From: Prochlorococcus sp. AG-311-J23
GTDB taxonomy: Bacteria > Cyanobacteriota > Cyanobacteriia > PCC-6307 > Cyanobiaceae
Length of the DNA stretch: 64,000 nucleotides
NCBI GenBank assembly: GCA_003284375.1
Contig: QBVL01000004.1
Location: 1-64,000, forward strand
Direction of reading: 5' to 3'
Part shown: positions 1-11,335 of the stretch, piece after piece
Layout: every line of letters starts with the position of its first letter
Numbering within the stretch: position 1 is the first letter of the stretch
The notes under the pieces: model-generated
Told to the model about the DNA's origin: nothing
Seen by the model: the letters and a program-made list of their open reading frames with translations, nothing else
Databases searched by the model: none
Position numbers and translations under genes: made by a program

Positions 1-864
1 AACAAAAAACTAAAGGAAAAATCTAATTGGATTGACGAATATCATCAAGGCGTTAGATATGGACTAGAGGGTAAATTAATACTAGAAGAGTCTAGTCCTT
101 TTCAAAAAATTACCATATATGAAAGCAAAAGATATGGGAAAGCACTATTACTTGATGATTGTTGGATGACTGCAGAAAAGTCTGAAAAGTGTTATCATGA
201 ATGTCTTATTCATCCTGCCTTGTCTTGTTCTTCACAAATAGATACTGTTTTAATTATTGGAGGAGGTGATGGAGGTAGCGCAAGAGAGTGCTTAAAGTAT
301 AAAGAGGTTAAGTGTATCGATTTAGTTGAAATTGACCTAAGAGTTATTGAATTAAGTCAAAAGTATTTACCTACTATTGGAGGAAATGCATGGTCTGATT
401 CAAGATTAAATTTACAAATCAATAATGGAATTGATTGGGTAAAACATACAAAAGAGAATTCATATGATGTAATTATTATTGATGGTGCAGATCCTATTGG
501 ACCGTCCAAAGAATTATTCAGCAATTCTTTTCTCAAAGATTGCAAACGAATACTTAAACCAGGAGGCATTTTAGCAACACAAAGTGAATCCCCAGAGTCT
601 TTTCAACAACTTCATATAAATATTGTCAAAGTTCTTCGTGAAATTTTTGACTACGCAGATCCAATGTATGGATCTGTATCCATATACCCAAGCGGTTTAT
701 GGAGCTGGACATTTGCATCCATGGAGAAACCAACATATATGCATCCAAAAGAAAGTCGCGTAAAAGAAATCTCCGAAAATTGTCAGATCTGGAGTGAGCG
801 ATGGCAGCAGGGTGCATTTAACACTATGCCTGCATTCATAGAAAGGGAGCTAGTAAAAACATGA
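1..864 (+). CDS. speE: Spermidine synthase (5' end outside window)
   Basis: Transfers the aminopropyl group of decarboxylated S-adenosylmethionine to putrescine, giving spermidine in the cytoplasm. The frame is open from base 1, so the gene begins left of the window; 287 residues are visible. The first ATG in this frame, at 166, is not the start because the upstream codons read a normal spermidine-synthase N-terminal domain (for example [10 protein letters not shown]). The nucleotide-binding GGGDGG motif lies at visible residues 87-92 and the active-site stretch DGADPIGPS begins at residue 161. The stop overlaps the speB start in an ATGA junction, which suggests translational coupling of successive polyamine steps. 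Confidence 0.95.
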   Translation, partial: NKKLKEKSNWIDEYHQGVRYGLEGKLILEESSPFQKITIYESKRYGKALLLDDCWMTAEKSEKCYHECLIHPALSCSSQIDTVLIIGGGDGGSARECLKYKEVKCIDLVEIDLRVIELSQKYLPTIGGNAWSDSRLNLQINNGIDWVKHTKENSYDVIIIDGADPIGPSKELFSNSFLKDCKRILKPGGILATQSESPESFQQLHINIVKVLREIFDYADPMYGSVSIYPSGLWSWTFASMEKPTYMHPKESRVKEISENCQIWSERWQQGAFNTMPAFIERELVKT

Positions 865-1760
865 CCAAATCCAATCTCAAAGACCTATCACTATTTAATA
901 ACGATGGTGCAATATTTATGGGCGCCCAAAGAGGCATAGACCAATGCAGAGTTTCGCTTTTAGGAGTTCCTTATGATGGAACTTGTTGCTTTAGACCTGG
1001 GGCAAGATTTGGTCCTTCTGCTGTTAGGGAAGATAGTTATGGAATTGAAACATATTGTCCGCAATTAAATTTAGATTTAGAAGATCTAAAATTTGCTGAT
1101 ATAGGTTCATTAGATGTTCCCATTGGAGATGCAAAGTTAACCATCGATTATGTACGAGAAGCAATAAATATTTTACTTAAAAAAAGTTTAAAACCTCTTA
1201 TTATTGGTGGAGAACATTCAATAACAAGTGGAGTTATTAAATCAATAATAACTAATTATCCTGACTTAATTATGCTTCAATTAGATGCTCATGCAGACCT
1301 TAGAGATGAATGGTTAGGTAGTAAATTTAGTCATGCATGTACTATGAAAAGATGTTTAGAAATACTACCTAGCAAAAAGATCTTTCAAATAGGAATAAGA
1401 AGTGGAACAAAATCAGAATTTCTTGAAATGAATAATAGTAAAAGGTTAATTAAACATACTTTAGGAGAAAATGCGAAATCTTTAGAAGAAGCTCTTAAAA
1501 GTTTTAAAGGGAGACCAATCTATTTAACTTTTGATTTAGATTGGTTTGATCCATCTATAATGCCAGGAACAGGAACTCCTGAGCCCGGAGGCTATTTTTG
1601 GGGAGATTTTGCAGCAATAATAGATGTGATTAAGTCTCATAATTTAATTGGTGCTGATGTAGTCGAATTATCTCCCAAATTAGATAACACTGGTATTAGT
1701 AGTATCCTTGCCGCAAAAGTTATACGTTCATTAATTATGTTATTGGACAAATCATCCTAA
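861..1760 (+). CDS. speB: Agmatinase (arginase/ureohydrolase family)
   Basis: Hydrolyses agmatine to putrescine and urea. The 299-residue length is normal. All the usual binuclear Mn ligands are visible: His119 in GGEHS, Asp142, His144 and Asp146 in DAHAD, and Asp225 and Asp227 in FDLDWFDP. The start overlaps the speE stop by four bases. Together the two genes would convert agmatine to spermidine; the arginine decarboxylase and SAM decarboxylase they need are not in this window. Arginase or another ureohydrolase specificity cannot be excluded from motifs, but pairing with speE favours agmatinase. Confidence 0.92.
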   Translation: MTKSNLKDLSLFNNDGAIFMGAQRGIDQCRVSLLGVPYDGTCCFRPGARFGPSAVREDSYGIETYCPQLNLDLEDLKFADIGSLDVPIGDAKLTIDYVREAINILLKKSLKPLIIGGEHSITSGVIKSIITNYPDLIMLQLDAHADLRDEWLGSKFSHACTMKRCLEILPSKKIFQIGIRSGTKSEFLEMNNSKRLIKHTLGENAKSLEEALKSFKGRPIYLTFDLDWFDPSIMPGTGTPEPGGYFWGDFAAIIDVIKSHNLIGADVVELSPKLDNTGISSILAAKVIRSLIMLLDKSS

Positions 1761-1779
1761 AAAACTTGCATTTAAATTT

Positions 1780-1995
1780 TCATTCAACTAATACTTTACC
1801 AAAATCGAGTTGTTGATGAGCAAATTTTTCAGAAATCTTTGGGAAATTAGATTCTTTTTTTATCCAATGACCACAAGAAACAAATGAAGATATCTCAGAA
1901 TGTATTTTTATTTTTCTAAGTTTGCACCATGAGAATGCATCAAAGTGACTTGAAACACATTGATTGCAGCTCCTACAAGATCTTTTTGCAGTCAT
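1780..1995 (-). CDS. Small cysteine-rich protein, function unknown
   Basis: A 71-residue reading frame on the strand opposite its neighbours, with an ATG start. Cysteines fall at residues 7, 10, 13, 24 and 41, the first three as C-x2-C-x2-C, and the protein is rich in Lys, His and Ser. This spacing would suit a metal site, but I recognise no family. It fills the gap between speB and gcvT without overlapping either, which supports it as a real gene rather than a shadow. No signal peptide or membrane segment is seen. Function is not assigned. Confidence 0.55.
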   Translation of the reverse strand: MTAKRSCRSCNQCVSSHFDAFSWCKLRKIKIHSEISSFVSCGHWIKKESNFPKISEKFAHQQLDFGKVLVE

Positions 1996-2079
1996 TAAGT
2001 CTTAACCCAAGACTCATAGAGTAGTAAAACTTTCCGGATCGAGCCACAAAGCATTAAATTTAGTTTTAGAAATTCTTAT

Positions 2080-2105
2080 AAGTTCACGTTATTAATTGTG
2101 AATTT
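2080..2105 (+). other. Inverted repeat in the gcvT leader
   Basis: An 8-bp stem with one G-U pair: the arms are 2080-2087 and 2098-2105 around a 10-base AT loop, and CTTTT follows. It lies 20 bases before the gcvT ATG. It could be a weak leader hairpin or attenuator, or chance in AT-rich DNA. It does not look like a glycine riboswitch. Confidence 0.25.
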
Positions 2106-2125
2106 CTTTTACCGTTCAACAAAAA

Positions 2126-3244
2126 ATGAAATTACTGCAAACTCCTCTTTATCAAGAATGCAAAGAATTAGGCGGTAAAATGGTCCCTTTTGCAAATTGG
2201 GAAATGCCTGTTAGTTTTTCTGGGTTAATAGAAGAACACAACGCAGTAAGAAAAAATGTTGGAATGTTCGACATATCTCACATGGGTGTTGTGCAATTAA
2301 AAGGTAAAAATATCAAAAGCGCATTACAAAATTTAGTTCCCTCAGACGTGTTTCGAATAGGACCTGGTGAAGCGTGTTATACAGTTTTTTTAAAAGAAAA
2401 TGGAGGAATTCAAGACGATCTAATCATTTATGATCAAGGAATTTTAGATACAAAAGAAGAAAGTATAGTTCTAGTAATTAATGCGGCAAGAAAAAAATCT
2501 GACATTGAATGGTTGAGTTCAAATCTTTCTAAAAAGGAAATCACAATATCAGAATTCATGCCAGAGGGGGCATTAATTGCGATCCAAGGTCCAGAATCCA
2601 TAAGTACACTTGAGAAAATTCTCGAAGTGCCTTTATCTAATTTGCCACGTTTTGGTCACAGAACTATCACATCAAATCACAATCTAATAAACTCACAAGA
2701 ACCAATTTTTATTGCACGAACTGGTTATACAGGAGAGGAAGGTTTCGAAGTATTGTCATCTCCCGAAACAGCAAAGTCTATCTGGAAGAGCTTAATTGCG
2801 TCGGGAGTTACTCCATGCGGGCTAGGAGCAAGAGATACACTGCGATTAGAGGCTGCCATGCATTTATATGGCAATGATATTAACCTAGATACAACTCCCT
2901 TTGAAGCTGGCTTGGGTTGGTTAGTTCATTTAGAAATGCCTAATGATTTCATAGGTAGGAAAGCTTTAGAAAAACAAGCCGAGGTTGGAACGCAAAAAAA
3001 ACTTGTTGGTATTCAAGTCCTAGACAAAGGAATTGCAAGAAAAGGATATCCAGTTCTATACAACAGCGAAACTGTTGGGAAGGTCACTAGCGGAACTTGG
3101 TCTCCAACCTTGAAAAAACCCATAGCTCTTGCTTATGTACCAAGCGAAATCGCAAAAGTAAATACTCAAATAGAAGTAAAAATTAGAGGGAAAAAACATC
3201 CTGCAATAATCGTAAAAAGACCTTTCTATCGAAAAGGTTTTTGA
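2126..3244 (+). CDS. gcvT: Aminomethyltransferase, glycine cleavage T-protein
   Basis: T-protein of the glycine cleavage system. It takes the aminomethyl group from lipoylated H-protein, releases ammonia and forms 5,10-methylenetetrahydrofolate. In cyanobacteria the system is part of photorespiratory glycine recycling. The 372 residues are full length. The N-terminal start TPLYQECKELGGKMVPFANW, the motif FDISHMG, and the folate-domain motifs RTGYTGEEGFE and GLGARDTLRLEA are all family hallmarks. The P- and H-protein genes are not adjacent. A possible leader hairpin lies just upstream. Confidence 0.97.
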   Translation: MKLLQTPLYQECKELGGKMVPFANWEMPVSFSGLIEEHNAVRKNVGMFDISHMGVVQLKGKNIKSALQNLVPSDVFRIGPGEACYTVFLKENGGIQDDLIIYDQGILDTKEESIVLVINAARKKSDIEWLSSNLSKKEITISEFMPEGALIAIQGPESISTLEKILEVPLSNLPRFGHRTITSNHNLINSQEPIFIARTGYTGEEGFEVLSSPETAKSIWKSLIASGVTPCGLGARDTLRLEAAMHLYGNDINLDTTPFEAGLGWLVHLEMPNDFIGRKALEKQAEVGTQKKLVGIQVLDKGIARKGYPVLYNSETVGKVTSGTWSPTLKKPIALAYVPSEIAKVNTQIEVKIRGKKHPAIIVKRPFYRKGF

Positions 3245-3318
3245 GCAAGTAGAAACTGTGTTGTGCATAAAAGCCGGTCTTTGTGGGAAACTCATTATTC
3301 ATGATGATTGAGAATTTC

Positions 3319-5139
3319 ATGCGCAATAAGACTTGTGGAGAACTACGAGCTTCCGCAATTAGCGCAAATGTTCAACTATGTGGTTGGGTTGATCGCAGAA
3401 GGGATCATGGCGGAGTAATTTTTATTGATCTAAGAGACCGTTCTGGAACAATTCAAATCACAGTTGATCCAGATCAAGGTCAGGATCTTTTTAGCATCGC
3501 TGAAAGTCTCAGGAATGAGACTGTTCTTCAGATCAATGGATTAGTAAGAGCAAGACCTGACGAAGCAATTAATACGAAAATCCCAACCGGTGCAGTAGAA
3601 GTCTTAGCTAAAAATATAAAAATTCTCAATGCTGTAACTAGTACACTTCCTTTTTCAGTGTCAATTCATGATGAGGAGAGTGTTAAAGAAGAAATCAGGC
3701 TAAGGCATAGATATTTAGATCTCAGAAGAGAGAGAATGAACAATAATCTTCTATTGAGACATAACACTGTCAAAGCGGCTAGAAGTTTTCTTGAAAATGA
3801 AGGATTTATAGAAGTTGAAACGCCAATTTTGACTCGTTCAACTCCTGAAGGAGCAAGAGATTACTTAGTCCCCTCACGTGTCTGTGGTGGCGAGTTTTTT
3901 GCTTTACCGCAATCCCCACAATTATTCAAACAATTGTTGATGGTTGGTGGAGTTGAACGTTACTACCAAGTCGCTCGTTGTTTTCGTGATGAAGATTTAC
4001 GCGCAGACAGGCAACCAGAATTTACTCAATTAGATATTGAAATGAGTTTTATGCAGGAAAAAGAGATCATTGAATTAAATGAAAAATTAATTGTAAATAT
4101 ATGGAAAAAAATTAAAGGAATTGATCTCCAAACTCCATTTCCGAGAATGACTTGGCAAGAAGCCATGGATCGTTTTGGAACTGACAGACCTGATACTCGA
4201 TATGGAATGGAACTTGTCAACACAAGTGATTTATTTTCCAAAAGTGGATTTAAAGTTTTTTCAAATGCTATTTCTTCCGGTGGATGCGTTAAGTGCATCA
4301 CCATTGAGGAAGGAAATAATTTAATTAGTAATGTAAGAATAAAACCAGGTGGGGATATTTTTAGCGAAGCCCAAAAAGCTGGCGCTGGTGGACTAGCATT
4401 TATTAGAGTTCGAGATAATAAAGAAGTCGATACAATTGGAGCCATAAAAGATAATTTAACTACCTCGCAAATAAAAGAACTCCTATTAAAAACCCATGCC
4501 AAACCCGGTGATCTAATACTTTTTGGTGCAGGGCCCACGAACATTGTTAATAGAACCTTAGATAGAGTTCGTCAATTTATTGCGAAAGATCTAAAGATAA
4601 TCTCAGATAACGAATTAAAAACTAAATGGAATTTTCTTTGGGTCACTGATTTTCCTATGTTTGAATTCAATTCTGATGAAAATCGTCTTGAAGCAATTCA
4701 TCATCCTTTCTGCGCTCCAAAGCCTGAAGATATTGGTGAATCAGAAAGCTTATGGAAAGACAAATTACCCAATTCAAATGCTCAAGCGTATGATCTAGTT
4801 CTTAATGGACTAGAAATTGGAGGAGGATCTTTAAGAATTCACAATTCAGAACTTCAAAAAACCGTACTAGAAGTAATTGGTCTATCAAAAAATGAGGCAG
4901 AAGAGCAATTTGGTTTTTTAATTGATGCCCTTTCAATGGGTGCTCCACCACATGGTGGGATTGCATTTGGACTGGACAGAATAGTTATGCTCTTAGCCAA
5001 TGAAGATTCCATTAGAGATACTATTGCTTTTCCAAAAACACAACAAGCTCGTTGTTCTATGGCTAAAGCGCCTGCAAACGTGGAAAATAAACAATTAGAA
5101 GACCTCCACATAGCTTCTACTTGGATTGATCCTGATTGA
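3319..5139 (+). CDS. aspS: Aspartyl-tRNA synthetase
   Basis: Class II aminoacyl-tRNA synthetase that charges tRNA with aspartate. An N-terminal OB-fold anticodon-binding domain ([14 protein letters not shown]) is followed by the catalytic core, with motif 2 ([15 protein letters not shown]), a bacterial GAD-type insertion and motif 3 (GLDRIVMLL) near the C-terminus. I start at the ATG at 3319 (606 residues) because homologues begin at MRN-x-CGELR; in-frame ATG and GTG codons from 3283 would add twelve unlikely residues. It follows gcvT by 74 bases in the same direction. Confidence 0.96.
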   Translation: MRNKTCGELRASAISANVQLCGWVDRRRDHGGVIFIDLRDRSGTIQITVDPDQGQDLFSIAESLRNETVLQINGLVRARPDEAINTKIPTGAVEVLAKNIKILNAVTSTLPFSVSIHDEESVKEEIRLRHRYLDLRRERMNNNLLLRHNTVKAARSFLENEGFIEVETPILTRSTPEGARDYLVPSRVCGGEFFALPQSPQLFKQLLMVGGVERYYQVARCFRDEDLRADRQPEFTQLDIEMSFMQEKEIIELNEKLIVNIWKKIKGIDLQTPFPRMTWQEAMDRFGTDRPDTRYGMELVNTSDLFSKSGFKVFSNAISSGGCVKCITIEEGNNLISNVRIKPGGDIFSEAQKAGAGGLAFIRVRDNKEVDTIGAIKDNLTTSQIKELLLKTHAKPGDLILFGAGPTNIVNRTLDRVRQFIAKDLKIISDNELKTKWNFLWVTDFPMFEFNSDENRLEAIHHPFCAPKPEDIGESESLWKDKLPNSNAQAYDLVLNGLEIGGGSLRIHNSELQKTVLEVIGLSKNEAEEQFGFLIDALSMGAPPHGGIAFGLDRIVMLLANEDSIRDTIAFPKTQQARCSMAKAPANVENKQLEDLHIASTWIDPD

Positions 5140-5241
5140 TTGATAGAAATTAGCGATAAAAACATTATCCTAAAGAGTAAATATGTAAATTTCTTGGCGT
5201 TTACCTGGATCAAGGTAGCTTAAAGAATGATTGAAAAGTAA

Positions 5242-6909
<1,668 letters not shown>

Positions 6910-7551
6910 ATGGAAACCTATCTACCAGTAGTAGAATGTTTTCATTCTCTACAAGGAGAAGGAAAACATGCGGGTAGAAGCGCTTACTTCATCAGATTAG
7001 CTAGTTGTAAAGTTGGATGTCCATGGTGTGATACTAAGCATTCCTGGAATCCAGAACTTCATCCACAACAAAGCTTGATAGATTTATCAACTCAAACTTC
7101 CAAAGCCCAAAAAGAAGGTGCGGCCTTTGTTGTAATTACGGGAGGCGAACCACTACATCATAATTTAGATAATCTCTGCAAAGAAATTAGAAAATCTACA
7201 CTCAATCAAGAGAATAAATCTATTCCAATTCATCTCGAAACCAGTGGCGTAGATATATTAAGCGGCAACCCAGATTGGATAACATTATCTCCTAAACCTC
7301 ATTCTCCTCCACGCCTTGATAATCTCTTATCTTGCCAAGAGTTAAAAGTTGTCATCCAGAATGCTGAAGACTTAAATTTTGCAAAAAATATGGCTGATTT
7401 AATAACTAATAATGGAAAGATTAGACCTCAATTGTTTTTACAAGCAGGATGGGAAAATGAAGAGGGACAAACACTTGCGGTGAACTTTGTAAAAAACAAT
7501 CCTGATTGGAGATTAAGTATGCAAACTCACAAATGGCTAGGTGTACTCTAA
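6910..7551 (+). CDS. queE: 7-carboxy-7-deazaguanine synthase (radical SAM)
   Basis: Radical-SAM enzyme that contracts 6-carboxytetrahydropterin to 7-carboxy-7-deazaguanine, on the path to preQ0 and queuosine. The cluster-binding cysteines are Cys33, Cys37 and Cys40, in the canonical C-x3-C-x2-C spacing. FHSLQGEG near the N-terminus and GGEPL are also family motifs. The 213-residue length is normal. The next gene, queC, catalyses the following step; the preceding enzyme queD is not in the window. The start abuts the pyrG stop directly. Confidence 0.95.
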   Translation: METYLPVVECFHSLQGEGKHAGRSAYFIRLASCKVGCPWCDTKHSWNPELHPQQSLIDLSTQTSKAQKEGAAFVVITGGEPLHHNLDNLCKEIRKSTLNQENKSIPIHLETSGVDILSGNPDWITLSPKPHSPPRLDNLLSCQELKVVIQNAEDLNFAKNMADLITNNGKIRPQLFLQAGWENEEGQTLAVNFVKNNPDWRLSMQTHKWLGVL

Positions 7552-7599
7552 TTATCTATAAAATGAGATTTTGCTTCATTAGGTTTAGACACAAAAATA

Positions 7600-8277
7600 A
7601 TGATTGAACAGACAACAATTGCATTACTTTCCGGCGGAATTGATTCAGCTACTGCTGCATGTATCGCTATGGAAGATGGACATAGAGTAATTGGATTATC
7701 ATTTGATTATGGACAACGACATCTCAAGGAGTTACAAGCTGCAGAGGCTTTAGCCAAAGATTTAAATCTTGAAGATCATATAACAATAAAAATTGATTTA
7801 TCTTCTTGGGGTGGATCATCCTTAACCGACACGTCACAAATAATACCCACTAAAGGCATACAAAAAAATACTATTCCTAACACTTACGTTCCAGGTAGAA
7901 ACACTATATTTGTTGCTATTGGGTTAAGTCTTGCAGAAGCTCGTGGAGCTAATCGAATAGCGTTGGGCATAAATGCAATGGACTATTCTGGATATCCAGA
8001 CTGTAGGCCGGATTATTTAGAGGCATATCAAGAATTAGCTAACTTATCCAGCAGAGTGGGGCGTGATGGGAAAGGGATAAAACTCTGGGCCCCACTACTA
8101 GATTGGCAAAAAACAAAAATCTTTAAAGAGGCATTACGCTTAAAAATTCCAATAGAAAAAACATGGAGTTGTTATCAAGGTGGAAGTAAACCGTGTGGTA
8201 AATGTGATAGTTGTCGTATTAGAGATACAGCATTAAAAGAAATAGATCGTGAAGATCTATGTAGTCAAAATATCTAG
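7600..8277 (+). CDS. queC: 7-cyano-7-deazaguanine (preQ0) synthase
   Basis: ATP-dependent conversion of 7-carboxy-7-deazaguanine and ammonia to preQ0. The PP-loop SGGIDS lies at residues 11-16. Four cysteines, Cys191, Cys199, Cys202 and Cys205, form the C-terminal zinc site typical of QueC. The 225 residues are full length. It lies 48 bases after queE, and its stop codon shares one base with the GTG start of pabB, so translation is probably coupled. Confidence 0.96.
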   Translation: MIEQTTIALLSGGIDSATAACIAMEDGHRVIGLSFDYGQRHLKELQAAEALAKDLNLEDHITIKIDLSSWGGSSLTDTSQIIPTKGIQKNTIPNTYVPGRNTIFVAIGLSLAEARGANRIALGINAMDYSGYPDCRPDYLEAYQELANLSSRVGRDGKGIKLWAPLLDWQKTKIFKEALRLKIPIEKTWSCYQGGSKPCGKCDSCRIRDTALKEIDREDLCSQNI

Positions 8278-9617
8278 TGAATAACATTAAACGACTATTA
8301 TGTCAGTGGGAATCACCTGAGCTAGTAGCTTATAAATTGATTCAAGAATGGGGAGAGGCAGGATTTATATGGCTTGATGGCGATGGGAGTGATTTAGGTC
8401 GATGGGTTACCTTAGGTATTAATCCTTTAGAACAGTTTTGTTCAAGAGAATTAGAAATTTCAAAAAATAATTCAAATCCTTTTAAAATTTTACGCGAATT
8501 ACCGCTAGGGCATTGGACTGGTTGGCTAAGTTATGAAGCTGCATCTTGGACAGAGCCACAAAATCCATGGCAAACAAGTTCTATGGCAACTTTATGGATA
8601 GCCTCTCATGACCCTATATTAAAATTTGATCTTCAGAAGAGAGAGCTATGGCTAGAAGGCAAAGATATAAAACGCATCTCAATGATGGAAAATTTTCTAA
8701 AAAGTAATTTTCATCAAAAGCTTTCCAACGCTCACTCTGAAGCGACAAAGCAAACAGAACGCAAACATAGCATTCCCTTAGAATCTTGGGACTGGAAGTT
8801 AACAAGTCAAGAATATTCAAAAAGAGTTGATGAGATCAAAGAATGGATTGCAAACGGTGATATTTTTCAGGCTAATCTAACTACCTCATGCCAAGCCACA
8901 TTACCAGAATTCATGCGTCCAATAGACGTATATTCAAAACTTAAAAAATGCTCCCCTGCTCCATTTGCTGGAGTAATTATCGGCGATCAGATGGCAAAAG
9001 GAGAAGCTATTATATCAACTTCACCAGAAAGATTCTTAAAAGCTTTACCCAGTGGTGAAGTGGAAACGAGACCAATCAAAGGAACTAGACCCAGAGATAG
9101 AGATCCAGAAAAAGATGCAGATTGGGCAGCAGAGCTTATTTGTAGTACGAAAGATCATGCTGAGAATATAATGATTGTAGATCTACTAAGAAATGATCTT
9201 GGTAAAGTATGTCAACCTGGTTCAATCAAAGTCCCTCATCTACTAGTTTTAGAAAGCTATGCACAAGTTCATCATCTCACTTCAGTAGTTAAAGGTATAC
9301 TTAATACAAATAAAACTTGGGTTGACTTGCTTGAAGCCTGCTGGCCAGGAGGTTCAGTAACAGGAGCACCAAAACTTAGAGCATGTAAAAGATTATATGA
9401 ACTTGAACCAACAGCGAGAGGTCCATATTGTGGATCAATCTTAAATATAAATTGGGATGGGGTTCTTGATAGCAATATTCTTATTCGATCTTTAATGATT
9501 AAAGAATCCTCTATCACTGCTCATGCTGGATGTGGAATTGTTGCTGATTCAGATAGTCAAAAGGAAGCTGAAGAAATGAATTGGAAATTAATGCCACTTT
9601 TAAATGCATTAACATGA
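8277..9617 (+). CDS. pabB: Aminodeoxychorismate synthase component I
   Basis: Converts chorismate and ammonia to 4-amino-4-deoxychorismate for the p-aminobenzoate part of folate. The chorismate-binding domain has the C-terminal motifs GGSVTGAPK and HAGCGIVADS. Lys268 in PIKGT matches the covalent lysine of PabB (Lys274 in E. coli); anthranilate synthases have Ala there (PIAGT), so this is PabB rather than TrpE. No glutaminase domain is fused; a separate PabA/TrpG must supply ammonia. GTG start overlapping queC by one base; the stop overlaps the pabC ATG. Confidence 0.93.
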   Translation: MNNIKRLLCQWESPELVAYKLIQEWGEAGFIWLDGDGSDLGRWVTLGINPLEQFCSRELEISKNNSNPFKILRELPLGHWTGWLSYEAASWTEPQNPWQTSSMATLWIASHDPILKFDLQKRELWLEGKDIKRISMMENFLKSNFHQKLSNAHSEATKQTERKHSIPLESWDWKLTSQEYSKRVDEIKEWIANGDIFQANLTTSCQATLPEFMRPIDVYSKLKKCSPAPFAGVIIGDQMAKGEAIISTSPERFLKALPSGEVETRPIKGTRPRDRDPEKDADWAAELICSTKDHAENIMIVDLLRNDLGKVCQPGSIKVPHLLVLESYAQVHHLTSVVKGILNTNKTWVDLLEACWPGGSVTGAPKLRACKRLYELEPTARGPYCGSILNINWDGVLDSNILIRSLMIKESSITAHAGCGIVADSDSQKEAEEMNWKLMPLLNALT

Positions 9618-10447
9618 CTGAAAACAAGAACAAAAAATTAGGATGGATTAATGGTCACTGGGGAATCTTCAAAGATTTAAAAGTACCAATTAATGATCGA
9701 GGTCTCAACTTTGCAGATGGAATCTTTGAAACGATTTTAATTTTGAATGGAGTTCCGCAGCTTCTTGATGAGCACTTAAATAGATGGGAAAAAAGTGCAA
9801 ATATTTTAGAAATGAATCCACCACCATCAAAAGAATGGTTGATTTCACTCGTTGAAGATGGCATCAATCGAGCACAATTAAATAATATCAATGGAGTCAT
9901 TCGTATTAATTGGAGCAGAGGAGAATCCAAACAACGTGGAATTGATATCAGCAAGACAAGCTTTCATAGTTTTTGGTTGGAGATAGATTCTTATCAACCA
10001 GATTTTGAATCTATATCTACAATGATTAGTCAAACTGAAAGAAGAAACTCTTTTAGCCGATTGAGTTCTTGTAAAACATTTTCTTATAACCAAGGGATTC
10101 AAGCACGCTTAGAAGCAAAAAATGCAGGTTTCAATGACGCACTATTATTAAATAGTCAAGGTGAAATATGTTGCGCCACTACAGCCAACATATTAGTAAA
10201 AAGAGAAAATAATTGGTTGACGCCACCATCTAATAGTGGTTGTCTACCGGGAATAATGCGTCAACGAGGAATTGATTTAAACATAATAAAAGAAACACTT
10301 ATTGAAGCCACGCCTAGAGATAATGATGAATGGTTTTTAATTAATAGCTTAAGTTGTCATCCAATTCAAAAAATAAACACAAAAAGATTGAAGATAACAA
10401 CTAACCCTAAAGACTTTTGGTTAACTTTATTAAAATCTAAAAAATAA
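9614..10447 (+). CDS. pabC: Aminodeoxychorismate lyase (class IV aminotransferase)
   Basis: PLP enzyme that splits 4-amino-4-deoxychorismate into p-aminobenzoate and pyruvate. The fold-type IV features are visible: an N-terminal GWINGHWG strand, the NDRGLNFADGIFET stretch, the likely PLP lysine Lys154 in SCKTFSYN, and EICCATTANI near residue 185. I start at the ATG at 9614, which overlaps the pabB TGA (ATGA), rather than at 9581 deeper inside pabB. A branched-chain or D-amino-acid aminotransferase is possible by family alone; the coupling to pabB decides the call. Confidence 0.88.
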   Translation: MTENKNKKLGWINGHWGIFKDLKVPINDRGLNFADGIFETILILNGVPQLLDEHLNRWEKSANILEMNPPPSKEWLISLVEDGINRAQLNNINGVIRINWSRGESKQRGIDISKTSFHSFWLEIDSYQPDFESISTMISQTERRNSFSRLSSCKTFSYNQGIQARLEAKNAGFNDALLLNSQGEICCATTANILVKRENNWLTPPSNSGCLPGIMRQRGIDLNIIKETLIEATPRDNDEWFLINSLSCHPIQKINTKRLKITTNPKDFWLTLLKSKK

Positions 10448-10462
10448 TATCTTAAAGACTCT

Positions 10463-11248
10463 CTACATAGGAATTGGAAATGTGACTTCGGCAGGCTTTG
10501 GAGAACAAGCCTCTACTTGAAAATCCACAACTGAACCTACTACCACAATCGCAGGAGAACTTAAATTTTCTTCTTGAACTCTCTCAAAAAGCTTTGCCAA
10601 TGGACTCTTAATATATCTTTGACCAATTACAGTCCCCTGCTCGATCACTGCAGCAGAAGTCTCAGGATCCATACCACCAGCAATTAACTCTTCTGAGATA
10701 AATTTTAAATTATGAACACCCATATATATAACTATTCCATCGCTGGACTTTGCTAGAGAGCGCCAATTCACTGCTGGACGTTTTTTATCAATTCCCTCAT
10801 GTCCCGTCACAAAAGTAACCGAAGATCCAGCAAGTCTATGGGTTATAGGTATCCCAAAATAAGCTGGAGCAGCTATACCAGATGTAACCCCAGGGACAAC
10901 TTGTACTGGAACACCTTTTTTATGCAGATAAGCAGCTTCTTCCGCACCTCTACCAAATAAAAAAGGATCGCCTCCTTTTAATCTCACTACACAAGAACAA
11001 CTTTTTGCGCAATCAAACAAAATATCATTCGTAGTCTTCTGAGGAACCGAATGATGATCTCGTCTTTTACCTACTGAGTGACGTTGGCAATTTTTAGGAA
11101 CTAATTCCAAAAGCTCAAGAGGAATTAAAGAGTCATAGACCACAGCATCACATTTGCTAATTATTTTTTGTGCTTTGACTGTCAAGAGCTCTGGATCTCC
11201 TGGACCTGCACCAATCAAAAATACAGTCCCAAATTGATCTCTACTCAT
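10463..11248 (-). CDS. cobA: Uroporphyrinogen-III C-methyltransferase
   Basis: SAM-dependent methylation of uroporphyrinogen III at C2 and C7 to precorrin-2, the branch point to cobalamin and siroheme. The 261-residue protein is a stand-alone SUMT, without the CysG oxidase/chelatase domain. Motifs seen: LIGAGPGDPELLT at the N-terminus, VVRLKGGDPFLFGRG, and PGVTSG followed by GIPITHR. It is transcribed toward pabC and ends 15 bases from it. Cobalamin made from its product is the cofactor of QueG, also encoded in the window. Confidence 0.94.
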   Translation of the reverse strand: MSRDQFGTVFLIGAGPGDPELLTVKAQKIISKCDAVVYDSLIPLELLELVPKNCQRHSVGKRRDHHSVPQKTTNDILFDCAKSCSCVVRLKGGDPFLFGRGAEEAAYLHKKGVPVQVVPGVTSGIAAPAYFGIPITHRLAGSSVTFVTGHEGIDKKRPAVNWRSLAKSSDGIVIYMGVHNLKFISEELIAGGMDPETSAAVIEQGTVIGQRYIKSPLAKLFERVQEENLSSPAIVVVGSVVDFQVEACSPKPAEVTFPIPM

Positions 11249-11335
11249 AAAAAATTTCCAGTATTGACTAAAGCTTGATAAATAGAACGTATCTGAATAC
11301 AGATTTTAGCTGGACCATATTAATATAGACATAAC

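Noticed and set aside
1996-2125. Glycine riboswitch ahead of gcvT
   Set aside because: The conserved tandem aptamer core is not visible; there is only a simple inverted repeat.
4026-4544. 172-codon open frame antisense to aspS
   Set aside because: It lies wholly inside the catalytic part of aspS and has no recognisable motif; a shadow of the coding strand.
4854-5213. 119-codon open frame antisense to the end of aspS
   Set aside because: Composition mirrors aspS codons and no family is recognised.
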